Source of the DNA: Solea solea
Taxonomy: Eukaryota; Chordata; Actinopteri; Pleuronectiformes; Soleidae
Reading direction: 5' to 3'
Assembly: GCF_958295425.1 (NCBI RefSeq)
Contig: NC_081134.1
Location: forward strand, 3,025,840 to 3,089,839
Length of the DNA: 64,000 nt
The notes beneath the pieces are model-generated. The model was not told the DNA's origin. It did no database searches and saw nothing but the letters and a program-made list of their open reading frames with translations. The position numbers and the translations under genes were made by a program. Within the stretch, counting starts at the first letter, position 1. Every line of letters starts with the position of its first letter. Positions 41,491-51,665 of this stretch are shown here, in pieces.

Positions 41491-41718
41491 ATGGCCATGT
41501 TGGATGAGACCAAAATCCCAGAACCATGGCAGAGGGTGGACCCCATCAAAACCCTTCAATCAGCAGTGGAGACCAGCGGAGGAGCTGTTTTTTTACCGGA
41601 CGGGAAAAAAATAGAATTCAACTCAAAACATCGTCAGAAAATGAAAAGAAAGCGTGATCGGCAATTCTCAACAAATTTCTCCACCGACTTTGGAACCCAA
41701 GCGTTTCTTTCAAATTGA
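41491..41718 (+). CDS. Small ORF of unknown function downstream of dynein light chain copy
   Basis: A 75-aa frame starts MAMLDETKIPEPWQRVDP 127 nt after the LC8 stop and ends FGTQAFLSN. It is hydrophilic, has no signal peptide or membrane segment, and carries a basic block KHRQKMKRKRDRQ at about residues 47-59. The codons look protein-like rather than low-complexity. I do not recognise the family. An AATAAA at 42046 is the first canonical signal after both ORFs, so both may lie on one transcript, or this may be the last exon of a separate gene. An ordinary chance ORF is also possible. Confidence 0.45.
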   Translation: MAMLDETKIPEPWQRVDPIKTLQSAVETSGGAVFLPDGKKIEFNSKHRQKMKRKRDRQFSTNFSTDFGTQAFLSN

Positions 41719-42045
41719 ACTCTTTCCTACTCCTGCAGGATAAGAAGACCTTAAGTATTGTTTTTGGATAGGAAGTTGTTTTCACAAATTACAGTATGTC
41801 CTTATGGGGATTCATTTAAATTTGTCTGTATAATTCAGTAAAGCCATTGTAGTGTGAGAAAGTATAAAATGTGTTTGATACCTGAGAAATGGCTGCGTGA
41901 AAGCAAAATTAGGGTCAAGTTAAGTAGCTTGCACAGATTATATGGGTTTATTTTAATGCTTATACAAAGCATTGCAGAGACAAACTTGTAAACAATTTGA
42001 CATTCCCTTGTATGTCATGTCGTGTTCTTGAAAATGGCTGTTCTA

Positions 42046-42051
42046 AATAAA
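42046..42051 (+). terminator. Polyadenylation signal AATAAA
   Basis: The first AATAAA downstream of the dynein light chain copy and the 75-aa ORF on the plus strand. It would end a transcript of about 1 kb. It is supported only by motif and spacing. Confidence 0.45.
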
Positions 42052-42565
42052 ATGAAAATTGTTCAACATCTATTCTATTCTATTTATTTACCCAATCCCC
42101 CATTGCTTATTGTTAATTGGACGCTCTAAATTGACTACAGCCACACCCAGTGTGTCCTCTGTGCCGATCCCTAGCTTGGATCTCTGCAAAGTCAAATATG
42201 CAGAAGAAAGACAATGTCGACCCCTAGAGGGAAAGAAAGAAATTAAAACATTTGTATTTATACATTGGCGGTCTGCCACATCTATTGGCCTGGTTGTTTT
42301 CAGTTATCGAGCATTTAAAAAACATCCATGTTTAAGGAATTAGCAGAAAATCGCCTTTGATTTAAAGTAATCAAAGGACAACTGAATTTATTCTTAACAG
42401 ATACGCACACAGGCAAAGAAAAAACAACAGTATCAGTTTGAAACTCTATGAAGGCAATAACCTCCATGAAGACCAGAGATGCAGCTGGTTTTTATTTACT
42501 TTCTACTTAAAACCACTTTGTAGGAGGTTTTTACTTAAACAGTGTTTGAAGAATCTGTTTCCCAA

Positions 42566-42772
42566 ATGTTGAGGAAGAAAACAAAGAAGCTGATTGCTCT
42601 GGTTGGGATTGCAACAGGAGCCGCATCAGCTGCAGTCTACGACTGTTTTATTAAGCCTGATGTCATATTAGATGTGACCACCATGGGCGAGAGAGCACCC
42701 GACAGAACCGCAAAAGCTCGACACCATCAGTCGGCGGTAAACAACAGTGAAGGATCTAGACCTGTTGAATAA
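42566..42772 (+). CDS. Possible small membrane peptide ORF (unverified)
   Basis: A 68-aa frame starts MLRKKTKKLIALVGIATGA and has one hydrophobic stretch at about residues 9-29 after a basic N-terminus, then a polar tail. Its TAA stop overlaps an AATAAA (42768-42773), and a TTTTTACTTAAACAG acceptor-like sequence lies at 42526-42540. This could be a terminal exon or a chance ORF. I do not recognise a family. Confidence 0.25.
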   Translation: MLRKKTKKLIALVGIATGAASAAVYDCFIKPDVILDVTTMGERAPDRTAKARHHQSAVNNSEGSRPVE

Positions 42773-42773
42773 A

Positions 42774-44284
42774 AGGAACTCCTTCTGCTCAACTGGTGCT
42801 TTTTTATTCTGCTAAAATGAGATGAGAGGAGCTTTAAAGGGAGGAAGAATCCAAAGGGATAAAAGAACGAGGATGAGGATAAAACTCTCGATAAAAACGA
42901 GAACTTTGAACAGTGACTGAGGAGAGGAGAGGGCAGTTGGGTGGAGAACTTTTGATAAAGAACTGTGAACTATTATTATTATTATTATTATTATAAAAAG
43001 AAGAAAAAGGAGAAGAACACCACTGACCGCAGCAATCGGCCAAATTTAACACTGGAAAGTTAGTGGAACAATTTAAATTCCAGACCAGAGCTTTTGTTGA
43101 ATGCATTTAAACTTTATCTTAGCTATTTGACATTTTTTAAGTATTAAAAAAAGAAAAAAAAAGTATTGTCTTTGGACTGGAAGTATAATTTTCACCAGAA
43201 ATGATTAAATTGTGACTTTTTTTTTAACTGTATAATACAACAACTTGACAATTGAACCTTAAAGTCAAAAATAACATAAGAGGTCGTATATTCAGCTTAT
43301 ACCTAAGCAAAAAGGAAGGTCTTCACTCCATTTCCCACTCATTTCTCCTGAAACGCACACAAATCCATTCACTTGTCTCGTGATTTTCATCTTTTCAGCA
43401 GCAAATGAAGCAACTGTTCCACTTAAACTCAGAATAATAGACGGGCAGCTGCGAGGCTTCAAATAAACACGTGGAAACATCAGTGGAAGTCAGCGTCTCT
43501 CAGAGGGGGTTGTTATCTACAGCTGAATGATAATAAACCTGAAAATGCTCCTGTATTTTAACCACCTTTGTTTCACCGCAGAACAAATCCAGGGCCAGTT
43601 CATCACAGCAAAACTACAACAACAACAGGAGGTGCTTCAATCCGGTGGGAGATGGACTTGTTCAGGTCTTAGAGCCTGAGCCTGAGGTGGAGACACGTCC
43701 TTGGCTTCAGTTTCACAGTCTGAGCAGACAAGATGAATGAAGGGAAGCAGCCGAAACCCTTTAGTTTCTGTTCTCTTTTTTTATTCTGCATGGAGAACAG
43801 AGGGACAAAGGTAGCACATCCTGCCTGTAGGAAACCTGAGGTGTGTTACTGCTCACTGCAGGGGACAGTCATTATTTCATAACTAATATATGGACAATAA
43901 TCTGTGATATTAAAACAACAACACAGAAAATATGCCAAAAAACATTTGAATGAGACATGTTTTACTTGAGATAAGTTTGCAGTAACGGAGTGAAAGTGAA
44001 ATTGGGTTCATGTACATGTGTGTGATCTAATCCTGGGATAATTGCACCAAGTGCTTCCTATTTTCTCCCTTTTTGGTGAAGAGTGGTTCAATGCAAACAC
44101 CTTCTAGAAAAATGGCCGATTTATCCGTCCAGAATAATATCAGGTTACAAAAAAAGAGTCACAAATGTTTTGCTGTGATGAAAAGTTAGCGTTGACTTTG
44201 GTTTATGAGCTGGAGCAAAGGGCCCTCGGTGCCAAACACAGAGAAACACTTGGCTAAAGGAACGCGGGCAGCTCCAAACAGATG

Positions 44285-44315
<31 letters not shown>

Positions 44316-44590
44316 AGGGGCAAAAAGACTCCAGCAGGAGGATTCACATGATGGACTGTCGAGTGCGATTTAACGTGACAATCACCAGCAATTTGTCCCC
44401 TCTTTATAACGACAGCAGATAAATAAATAATTTATGATTCATCTGCGTAACAGATGCTATTTGTGATAACGAGCTCTTTGTCCTCGCGTTGCTCGAGGAG
44501 TGAGTGATGCTTTGTTTTCCCTCAGTCAATAAAAAGTTTCATCCTGTGACACTTTGATTGTGAGTGACGGCGTGACATCAAGCAAATATT
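42774..44590. other. Intergenic, no gene recognised
   Basis: Includes (ATT)n at 42970-42994 and (CA)n at 44289-44317. Otherwise unique sequence without recognised exons. Confidence 0.45.
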
Positions 44591-44599
44591 TGTGTGCAC

Positions 44600-44876
44600 A
44601 GACGCTGGTACGACGGTAAATGGTTTGAATCTGATTTTTCTTGTCTTAACGACCGCTCCAAGCTGCTTTACACCACAGTTTTGTCATTCGCACCCATTCA
44701 CTCACTCACACTGTTCATACAAGGCTGTCACTGTCCATCAGCGCTTCACTCGCTGCACAGCGGCACAGCCGTCACGAGCAACCTGGGTTAAGTGTCTTCG
44801 TCAAGTGGAACTGGGAATCGAACTACAACCTTTCAGTTAAAAGACGACTTGCTCTACCACTGAGCTACCGTCACCC
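44600..44876 (-). mobile_element. tRNA-derived SINE
   Basis: On the minus strand the head reads GGTAGCTCAGTGGTAGAGC (A box, plus 44851-44867), and about 40 nt later GGTTGTAGTTCGATTCCC (B box, plus 44813-44830), which are the internal RNA polymerase III promoter elements of a tRNA. It continues into a non-tRNA body (CACTTGACGAAGACACTTAAC and onward), which rules out a plain tRNA gene and is typical of teleost SINEs. Confidence 0.8.
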
Positions 44877-45102
44877 CCACAATATTGAATAGATGTAACT
44901 ATTGGCTTTATTTTTTCTAATATTTCCACAGATATACAGTATGTGTGTTTATGTCTATGTATATATATATACACATATATATATAACAAACAAACAATAA
45001 ATAAATGTTTGAAAGAAGAAATCTAAATGTAGTGTGAGAGATAAATGTTAGATGTATACACTATATGTACATAATAAGTACATTTGTATGTTTATATGTA
45101 CA

Positions 45103-45154
45103 TAAACATAATAATAATTAATAATTAATAATAACAACAACAATAATAATAATA

Positions 45155-45228
<74 letters not shown>

Positions 45229-45269
45229 TAACAACAACAACAACAACAACAACAATAATAATAATAATA

Positions 45270-45302
<33 letters not shown>

Positions 45303-45312
45303 AGTAATAACA

Positions 45313-45343
<31 letters not shown>

Positions 45344-45370
45344 TGATAATAACAATAATAAATAATAATT
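45103..45370. repeat. Compound (AAT)n/(ATT)n microsatellite
   Basis: Alternating runs of AAT, ATT and AAC units extend over roughly 265 bp. Neighbouring AAT and ATT runs are inverted relative to one another and can pair. The tract ends about 165 bp upstream of the LINE ORF start, with a (CATA)n run at 45379-45401. Confidence 0.95.
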
Positions 45371-45535
45371 TATCTTTATACATACATACATACATACATA
45401 CGTATACAGCACGTAATTCCAATAAAATACATGCCTGATTGTTCTTCGCGTCATTTGATTTAAAATGCCAGTAAACATTTTCCTCATGAGTGAATTATCT
45501 CAGTGGCTAAAAGCTTGTCCTTATTAGTTTTCAAG

Positions 45536-47257
45536 ATGGCGCTGCACGAGCAGCTGCTGCTTACAACGGCTCTCCCTTCTTTCTTACTTTTTCTCGTTTT
45601 TTCTCCTTTTTTCTGGCGTGTTTCACGCTTTTTCTTTAAAATGGTCAAATCCTGCTGCCACCACGCGCACAATGAGACCACTTTCATTACTTTTGCATTT
45701 TGTTTAATGCTCTTCTCGGCACTTTTGGGAACTCCGTCGGCAGACGCGCTCAGCGGATCCGTGGTTTACACCAGGGATCAGCTGTTGGTGTTGCGCAACA
45801 CCGCTCTCTCTCTCAGCGCGGAATGGACGATTCCAACGGTTTTAAAGAGGAAGAGACGGGGCTGCAGAGCGGGTCGGAGGAAACAGGAGAGGAAACGTAG
45901 GTTCCGTCCTTTTATCCCATCTATCATCATGGGAAATGTCCGCTCCCTCGTGAACAAAACGGACGAGCTCGCGGCGCTGACCCGGCACCAGAGGGACTTC
46001 AGGGAGAGCAGCCTGCTGTGCTTCACGGAGACCTGGCTGACGGAGATGACACCGGACTCGGTCGTTTCCCTGGAGGGGTTTAAGACGGTACGTGCGGACC
46101 GGAATGTGGCTGGGAAGAGGAGAGGCGGAGGAGTGGCGGTGTTCGTTAACGAGAGATGGTGCGACCCCGCGCACGTCTCCATCAAAGAACAAGTTTGCAC
46201 AAAGGACATTGAGTTTGTTGCGGTGGGCATCCGCCCGTATTACATCCCGAGGGAGTTCTCACATGTGATTGTGTATACAGTCTACATCCCTCCCTCAGCC
46301 GATGCAGCCGCAGCATGTGAGAGGCTGCACAGCTCAGTGTCAGCACTGCAAACTGAACACCCAAACTCTCTCCTGCTCATAAATGGTGATTTCAACCATG
46401 CCTCGCTTTCCCCCTTTTTCCCCACGTTCACACAGTACGTGAAGTGCCACACCCGGGAGAACAAGACGCTGGACCTTTTATATGCAAATATAAAGGGTGC
46501 GTACACCTCCGCCCCCCTCCCCCCACTCGGCCGCTCTGATCACAACCTGATACGTCTGCGACCTGAATACACACCCGTGGTGAGGAGGCAGCCCGCACAG
46601 AAAAGAACTGTAATAATGTGGAATGAAGAAGCCAAGGAGAGGTTGAGAGACTGTTTCGAGACAACAATCTGGGAGACTTTCTCTGATGGAGATAACATCG
46701 ACGGCTTCAATGACTGTTTCACACATTATATAAAATTCTGTGAGGAGAACGTCGCACCAACCCGCAGGGTGCGGTGCTTTGCCAACACCAAGCCATGGGT
46801 GACCCCTCAACTTCAAGTTCTGCTGAACAAGAAGAAGAGGGTGTTTGCTTCAGGGAGCAGAGAGGAGCTGAAAAAAGTCCAGCGGGAGCTCAAGCAGGCG
46901 ATCAGGAAGGCCAAGGACGTCTACAAGAGGAAACTGGAGGAGCAGATGGGACAGAGCAAAGCGAGGGATGTGTGGAGAGGCCTGAAGAACATCACAGGTC
47001 ATGGACAGAGTGGAGCCAGAGTCACAGCAGGGGGGGACCAGCGATGGGCCACTGAACTGAATCAATACTTCAACCGATTCGACCAGGGCCCCCCTCCCCT
47101 CTCCACCTCTACCTCCCACTCCTCACACGCCTGCTCTCCAGCGGCTACAGCCACCATCCTCCAACCGTCCTCACCTCCTAAACACCTCACTCCAACACCC
47201 CACCCCCCACAGCCCCAGCTGCCCACCCCCCCTCAATCCCCCCCCCCCTCTCTGTGA
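45536..47257 (+). CDS. LINE ORF, N-terminal and endonuclease part
   Basis: The frame from ATG 45536 (MALHEQLLL) has 573 codons. A hydrophobic N-terminal stretch is followed by a basic KRKRRGCRAGRRK block and the endonuclease: MGNVRSL (catalytic Asn about 134), CFTETWL (Glu about 165), INGDFN, and LGRSDHNLI (Asp-His about 335-336). Then comes a linker with AIRKAKDVYKRKLEEQM. It ends in a Pro-rich stretch within a C-run (about 47238-47250), where the frame is lost. The endonuclease nicks target DNA for reverse-transcription priming. Confidence 0.85.
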   Translation: MALHEQLLLTTALPSFLLFLVFSPFFWRVSRFFFKMVKSCCHHAHNETTFITFAFCLMLFSALLGTPSADALSGSVVYTRDQLLVLRNTALSLSAEWTIPTVLKRKRRGCRAGRRKQERKRRFRPFIPSIIMGNVRSLVNKTDELAALTRHQRDFRESSLLCFTETWLTEMTPDSVVSLEGFKTVRADRNVAGKRRGGGVAVFVNERWCDPAHVSIKEQVCTKDIEFVAVGIRPYYIPREFSHVIVYTVYIPPSADAAAACERLHSSVSALQTEHPNSLLLINGDFNHASLSPFFPTFTQYVKCHTRENKTLDLLYANIKGAYTSAPLPPLGRSDHNLIRLRPEYTPVVRRQPAQKRTVIMWNEEAKERLRDCFETTIWETFSDGDNIDGFNDCFTHYIKFCEENVAPTRRVRCFANTKPWVTPQLQVLLNKKKRVFASGSREELKKVQRELKQAIRKAKDVYKRKLEEQMGQSKARDVWRGLKNITGHGQSGARVTAGGDQRWATELNQYFNRFDQGPPPLSTSTSHSSHACSPAATATILQPSSPPKHLTPTPHPPQPQLPTPPQSPPPSL

Positions 47258-48639
47258 CAACTGAGCAGGTGAGGAGAGAACTGAGGCGACTGAAGATCAG
47301 GAAAGCTGTGGGACCAGATGGGATCAGCCCCAGACTGCTCAGGGACTGTGCTGACCAACTCTGTGAGGTGGTCGCGCACATCTTCAACCTGAGCCTCAGA
47401 CTGGAGAAGGTCCCGGTCCTGTGGAAGACCTCCTGTGTGGTTCCAGTTCCTAAGACAGCGCACGCAAAGGAGCCGAGCCACTTCAGACCCGTCGCCCTGA
47501 CCTCTCATCTGATGAAGACCATGGAGAGGCTGGTCCTCAGACATCTGCGCATGGTGGTGAGCCCCGTGATGGACCCGCTGCAGTTCGCCTACAGGCCGAA
47601 GATCGGGGTGGATGACGCCGTCATCTACCTGCAGCACCGGGCACTGACTCACCTGGAGGTCGCCGGGAGCGCTGTGAGAGTCATGTTCTTTGACTTCTCC
47701 AGCGCTTTCAACACCATCCAACCGGCGCTGCTGCGGAGGAAGATGGAGGACGTAGGAGTGGGGACACAGCTGGCTGCATGGACCACCGACTACCTCACCA
47801 ACAGGCCGCAGTATGTGAGGCTGCAGGACTGCAGGTCTGAGGTGGCCATCTGCAGCACCGGGGCTCCCCAGGGGACGGTGCTCTCACCGTTCCTCTTCTC
47901 CCTCTACACCTCAGACTACACCTACAACTCCAGCAGCTGTCACCTCCAGAAGTTCTCCGATGACTCAGCCATTGTTGGCTGCGTGTCTGAGGGGGACGAG
48001 CTGGAGTACAGGTCGGTCATCAAAAACTTCGTGGACTGGTGTGAGAGCAACTTCTTGTGCTTGAACACCGGAAAGACGAGGGAGATGGTGATCGACTTCC
48101 GGAGAAAGACCCCACCACACCCACCGGTGAGCATCCAGGGCTCGGACATCGAGCTGGTGGATAACTTTAAGTACCTGGGTGTTCACCTCAATAACAAACT
48201 GAACTGGACCACTCACATCGACGCCCTCTACAAAAAGGGTCAAAGTCGCCTCCACCTCCTGAGGAGACTGAGGTCCTTTGGAGTGTGCAGACCTCTACTC
48301 CGCACTTTCTTTGACTCTGTGGTGGCCTCTGCCATCCACTATGCTGTGGTTTGCTGGGGAGCGGGCAGCACGGACCGGGACAGGAAGAAACTGAACAGGC
48401 TGGTCAGGAGGGCCGGCTCTGTCCTGGGCTGCTCGCTGGAATCGGTGGAGGAGGTGGGACAGAGGAGGACGTTATCCAGACTGTCCTCCATCATGGAGAA
48501 CACACTCCACCCACTGCACCTGACTGTGGAGGGGCTTGGCAGCTCCTTCAGCGGCAGGCTCCGGCACCCTCAGTGTAGGACAGAGCGCTACCGAAAGTCC
48601 TTCATCCCCACTGCTGTTCGGATATTTAACTCCTCTTAA
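47254..48639 (+). CDS. LINE reverse transcriptase part (frame shifted from endonuclease part)
   Basis: An open frame of about 461 codons has no plausible ATG start. It begins in the overlap with the endonuclease frame, so it is the continuation of one original ORF after an indel in the C-run. RT motifs are in order: PDGISPRLL, FAYRPKIGVDDA, VMFFDFSSAFNTI (catalytic Asp about 147), STGAPQGTVLSPFLF (motif B) and LQKFSDDSAIVG (FSDD in place of YADD, about 234-237), then DNFKYLGVHLNNKLNW. The C-terminal SFIPTAVRIFNSS is the usual end of this LINE group. Confidence 0.88.
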   Translation: MTTEQVRRELRRLKIRKAVGPDGISPRLLRDCADQLCEVVAHIFNLSLRLEKVPVLWKTSCVVPVPKTAHAKEPSHFRPVALTSHLMKTMERLVLRHLRMVVSPVMDPLQFAYRPKIGVDDAVIYLQHRALTHLEVAGSAVRVMFFDFSSAFNTIQPALLRRKMEDVGVGTQLAAWTTDYLTNRPQYVRLQDCRSEVAICSTGAPQGTVLSPFLFSLYTSDYTYNSSSCHLQKFSDDSAIVGCVSEGDELEYRSVIKNFVDWCESNFLCLNTGKTREMVIDFRRKTPPHPPVSIQGSDIELVDNFKYLGVHLNNKLNWTTHIDALYKKGQSRLHLLRRLRSFGVCRPLLRTFFDSVVASAIHYAVVCWGAGSTDRDRKKLNRLVRRAGSVLGCSLESVEEVGQRRTLSRLSSIMENTLHPLHLTVEGLGSSFSGRLRHPQCRTERYRKSFIPTAVRIFNSS

Positions 48640-48916
48640 ATGTCCACTCACTTTCCCTGATAATACTCTATATTAGAGTGTAATTTTATCTTTTTTACTT
48701 TTTATCTTTTGGTAATTTTTGTCTTACTATTGTATTGTATTGTATTGTATTTTTATTTTATCTTATTTTTATTTTTATTCTATATTTTTATTCTTATTTT
48801 TACCTTTATTCTATTCTCACCTTTCTTAACTGAGCTGTTGTGAATGTGTGTTTCCCCCCTGGGGGAGGAATAAAGTCATTCAATTCAATTCAATTCAATT
48901 CAAATTATAGAATTTG

Positions 48917-49252
48917 TTAAAACACCGAGCACAGCGAAGGCGACACGTTTGCACAAGCTGTTGCAGGAAATCAGTCTGTACATATTGAGACAAAAACTCA
49001 AGCAAATGTTATTTTAAACATGCTTTATACTGTTCAAATTTCTAATTTTAAACACATAAAACCTGGTGTTCATAGCCAACGAGAGTGTTTTTTTTCTGCA
49101 TTTTAAATTGTTAACACACAGCTTTAACATGCAGTAAATTGTAAGTAACTGCCAGATATTGAAGGTTATTCTGGAAAACTGGGCAAAAACACTTACTCAG
49201 AGGACATTTTCTGGCCCTTTTATAGTTATGATGTTATGATGGACATTTTGAG
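48917..49252. mobile_element. TTAA-ended MITE, copy C
   Basis: It starts TTAAAACACCGAGCACAGCG, a variant of the copy A left end, and shares AAATGTTATTTTAAA with copy A and GGACATTTTCTGGCCCTTTTAT with copy B. Its left end lies 14 bp beyond the LINE tail. The right end is degraded. Confidence 0.65.
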
Positions 49253-50940
49253 GGTTACTGTTACTGCACTGTTACCATGTTGTACTGTAATGTCAAGTTA
49301 TTTATCTAGTAATAAAAATTACAAGGGCCTACCATCAGTGTCACTTCTTCACAACAGAACTAAGATGATATCACCATAATTCTAATTTTTAGTATTCCCA
49401 CAGTGCGACTACACCCTCATGTGAAGTGTCGTCAGTGAAGAAAGACAAACTCTCTCTGCAGGAACGATGAAACTGTAAGTTGGTAACTGGCAAAAAATCC
49501 AACAAATGAAAACTGTCAGGTCACCCAGGTTGCAATTATGCTGTTTAATCAACGGTGCTTTTCAAAATAAATTGGGAGAGAAGAGCTAAGGGAGGTTAAA
49601 AATGGTCAAGGAAGACTGAAACAAAAAATGAGAGCGAGGGAGGGAGGGAGGGAGAAAGGACAAAAGAGCAGTGAGAAGAGAAGAAGCAGCGTGTTGACTC
49701 CACTCCTCATTATTAAGGTCATTAGTGGCTCTTCTCCTCCGGGTGCTGATTAATAACATTATTTTGATCAAAAGGCTGAGTTGGTGAGAAAATAAGGTCA
49801 TCATCACAGCGAGACGGCGAGGCAGCGAACACAACTTTCTGCTCTCAAATAAAAGCACTTTAATTCTCCGCCGGTTGAGTCCACGGCTGCGTGATTCTGA
49901 AACTGAAACAGAACGTGTTAAACCAAGAGGAGCATTTGTAAAACTCTCAACTCTGAACATTAAAATAAAATGTTTGCTCAGAAGGCAGACTGCTGCTTTC
50001 TCTAACGACAGCAGTCACAGTCTCGTTTTTTTTCTTCCTCCTCTCTGCGTTTTAATCACTTACGCAGTAACAACACCACAGCTAAACCTCAGGTGCTGAT
50101 GAAGAGAAATCTATATTCAGTTCAAATGAGTTGGAATAACTCTTGCCTCGGCGCCGTTTGATTATTCATTCATTTACACCTTTTCTTCCCGTTTTTCCGG
50201 CTAATTTCTTCAACACTTGCGGCACATTTGCCTCTCCCTCTCTCTCTCTCTCTCTCTCAGCAGAGCACCTGGCTCAGTTAAAATTTTAATGTCTCCCTTC
50301 AGCAGTGTTCATTATGTTTCTTTATTGGCTGACTTTGCCTACAGCTCGCGGAGCAGAAAGAGGAGCTGTAGCTGGCTTTTATAAAAACGACAAACAAAGA
50401 GTCTGAACGAAGGTTCAACACAGATGAGTCACTGATGAATTCAAACATGCGAGTTCCAGTGCCAGATAAATACAGTGCAAGTACAAGGTATGCTTCATAG
50501 TTACTATAACCGAGTAGATGAAGTTCCGTGAGGCAAATGTTCCTGTGACGAAGACCGTAAGGATATTTTCTAATAATAAGGTTGAGTCGTCTCCAGAGAC
50601 GCATTAAGGAGGGATTGGCTGCTTTTATTATTGGGGTTCTTGAACTAGTTAAGCTTCAGAGGAAAGAACTGAGAGAAATTTTAATGAAGTACAAGATGAA
50701 ATCCTTGAAAGGAAAGGGTAGAGGGTCAGTTCTGTTCCGTGAAGCTATAAGGATGCATGGAGGAGACTCTTTTATTATTATGATGGACAAGGAACCGGGA
50801 TGAAAACAGGATGTTCCATTGAAGAAATGTTCAACTCGCCAATCAACTCACAATTTGACGACGTTTTCTCTTCTAAACACTTCAGATGAGAAAGGCAGAG
50901 GTGGAGAACTACTGTCAATTAAGAAACAAAACAAAACGCT
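49253..50940. other. Intergenic, no gene recognised
   Basis: Includes a (GAGG)n stretch at about 49635-49653 and (CT)n at 50234-50258. The 49690-49870 block (GGTGCTGATTAATAACATTATTTTGATC) is noted as a candidate conserved element. No exons are recognised. Confidence 0.4.
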
Positions 50941-51665
50941 TAAGCCTCACAGAATTTCGACTACAAAAAAGTCAAATTTGGCGGCGTTACTTGTGACACA
51001 CTTGTTCTTAACACTGGAGCGCCTCAGGGCTCGCTACACTCATGAATTGCAAATGAAGAACTCAAACTGTCATTTGTATAAGTATGCTGATGATGCGGTT
51101 TTGGTCGGCCTTGTATGAGCAGGAGACACAATTAGACAGTCAGCAAATTTCCATGATATTAATCAGACTAAAAACTTTCCCTCTGTTGTGAGTCATGATC
51201 ATCCAGTTGAACTAGAACTTTAATATTTAGGAACTTTCATTGATTGCACTTTAAGTTTCATGCAGCCAATACTGAATATAGTTTCACAAAAGCTGTGCAG
51301 CCTCTGAACAGCCTCTGAACCCCAAAGCTGAATTCATATGAGGTAAGTGAGGACATTTTTAGAAAGTGTTTATATAAGTCGAGGAATCCCAACACGGCCA
51401 GTGAAATTACAGAGAAAGAGCAGAAGCAATTTATGAAAAGCAGGTTAAACAGAACTGTGTCTGATTCTGCTCGAATTCATTAAACTGCCCTCGGGCAGAA
51501 GCTACAGAGCTGCAGGAACAACCATTAACATTTATAAGTCTTTTACAACAAATGCAAACTTTTCTTGAATTTGAGACAGGCTCGTTACTATTGACGTATC
51601 TGTAATTGATTTTGTGTGTATCGTCTTTTTAGCCACTTTTGTGCACAATAAAGATTATTATTATT
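50940..51665 (+). mobile_element. Decayed LINE reverse transcriptase and 3' end
   Basis: Plus-strand pieces read NTGAPQGS-like near 51010 and CHLYKYADDAVLVGL (catalytic YADD) near 51070-51115, then a LGTFIDCTLSF block near 51230. A GRSYRAAG-like C-terminal end follows near 51490. The 3' UTR ends TGCACAATAAAGATTATTATTATTT. Multiple stops and shifts make it non-functional. Confidence 0.8.

Larger units (their letters stand above)
45503..48903 (+). mobile_element. Nearly full-length non-LTR retrotransposon (L2/CR1/Rex group)
   Basis: The element has an apurinic-type endonuclease followed by reverse transcriptase and no LTRs. A short 3' UTR carries a CCCCCCTGGGGG hairpin (about 48854-48866) and AATAAAG, ending in a (CAATT)n tail (48878-48903). 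This matches the stem-loop-plus-short-tandem-tail 3' end of L2-like LINEs. All main catalytic motifs are visible. The 5' boundary is not precisely known; the ORF begins at about 45536. It appears young compared with the other LINE pieces here, because only one frame break is evident. Confidence 0.88.

Noticed and set aside
44813..44876. Functional tRNA gene
   Set aside because: A and B boxes are present but the acceptor arm does not close and the sequence continues into a SINE body.
45125..45487. Open frames rich in Ile, Asn and Tyr
   Set aside because: They are translations of the AAT/ATT microsatellite.
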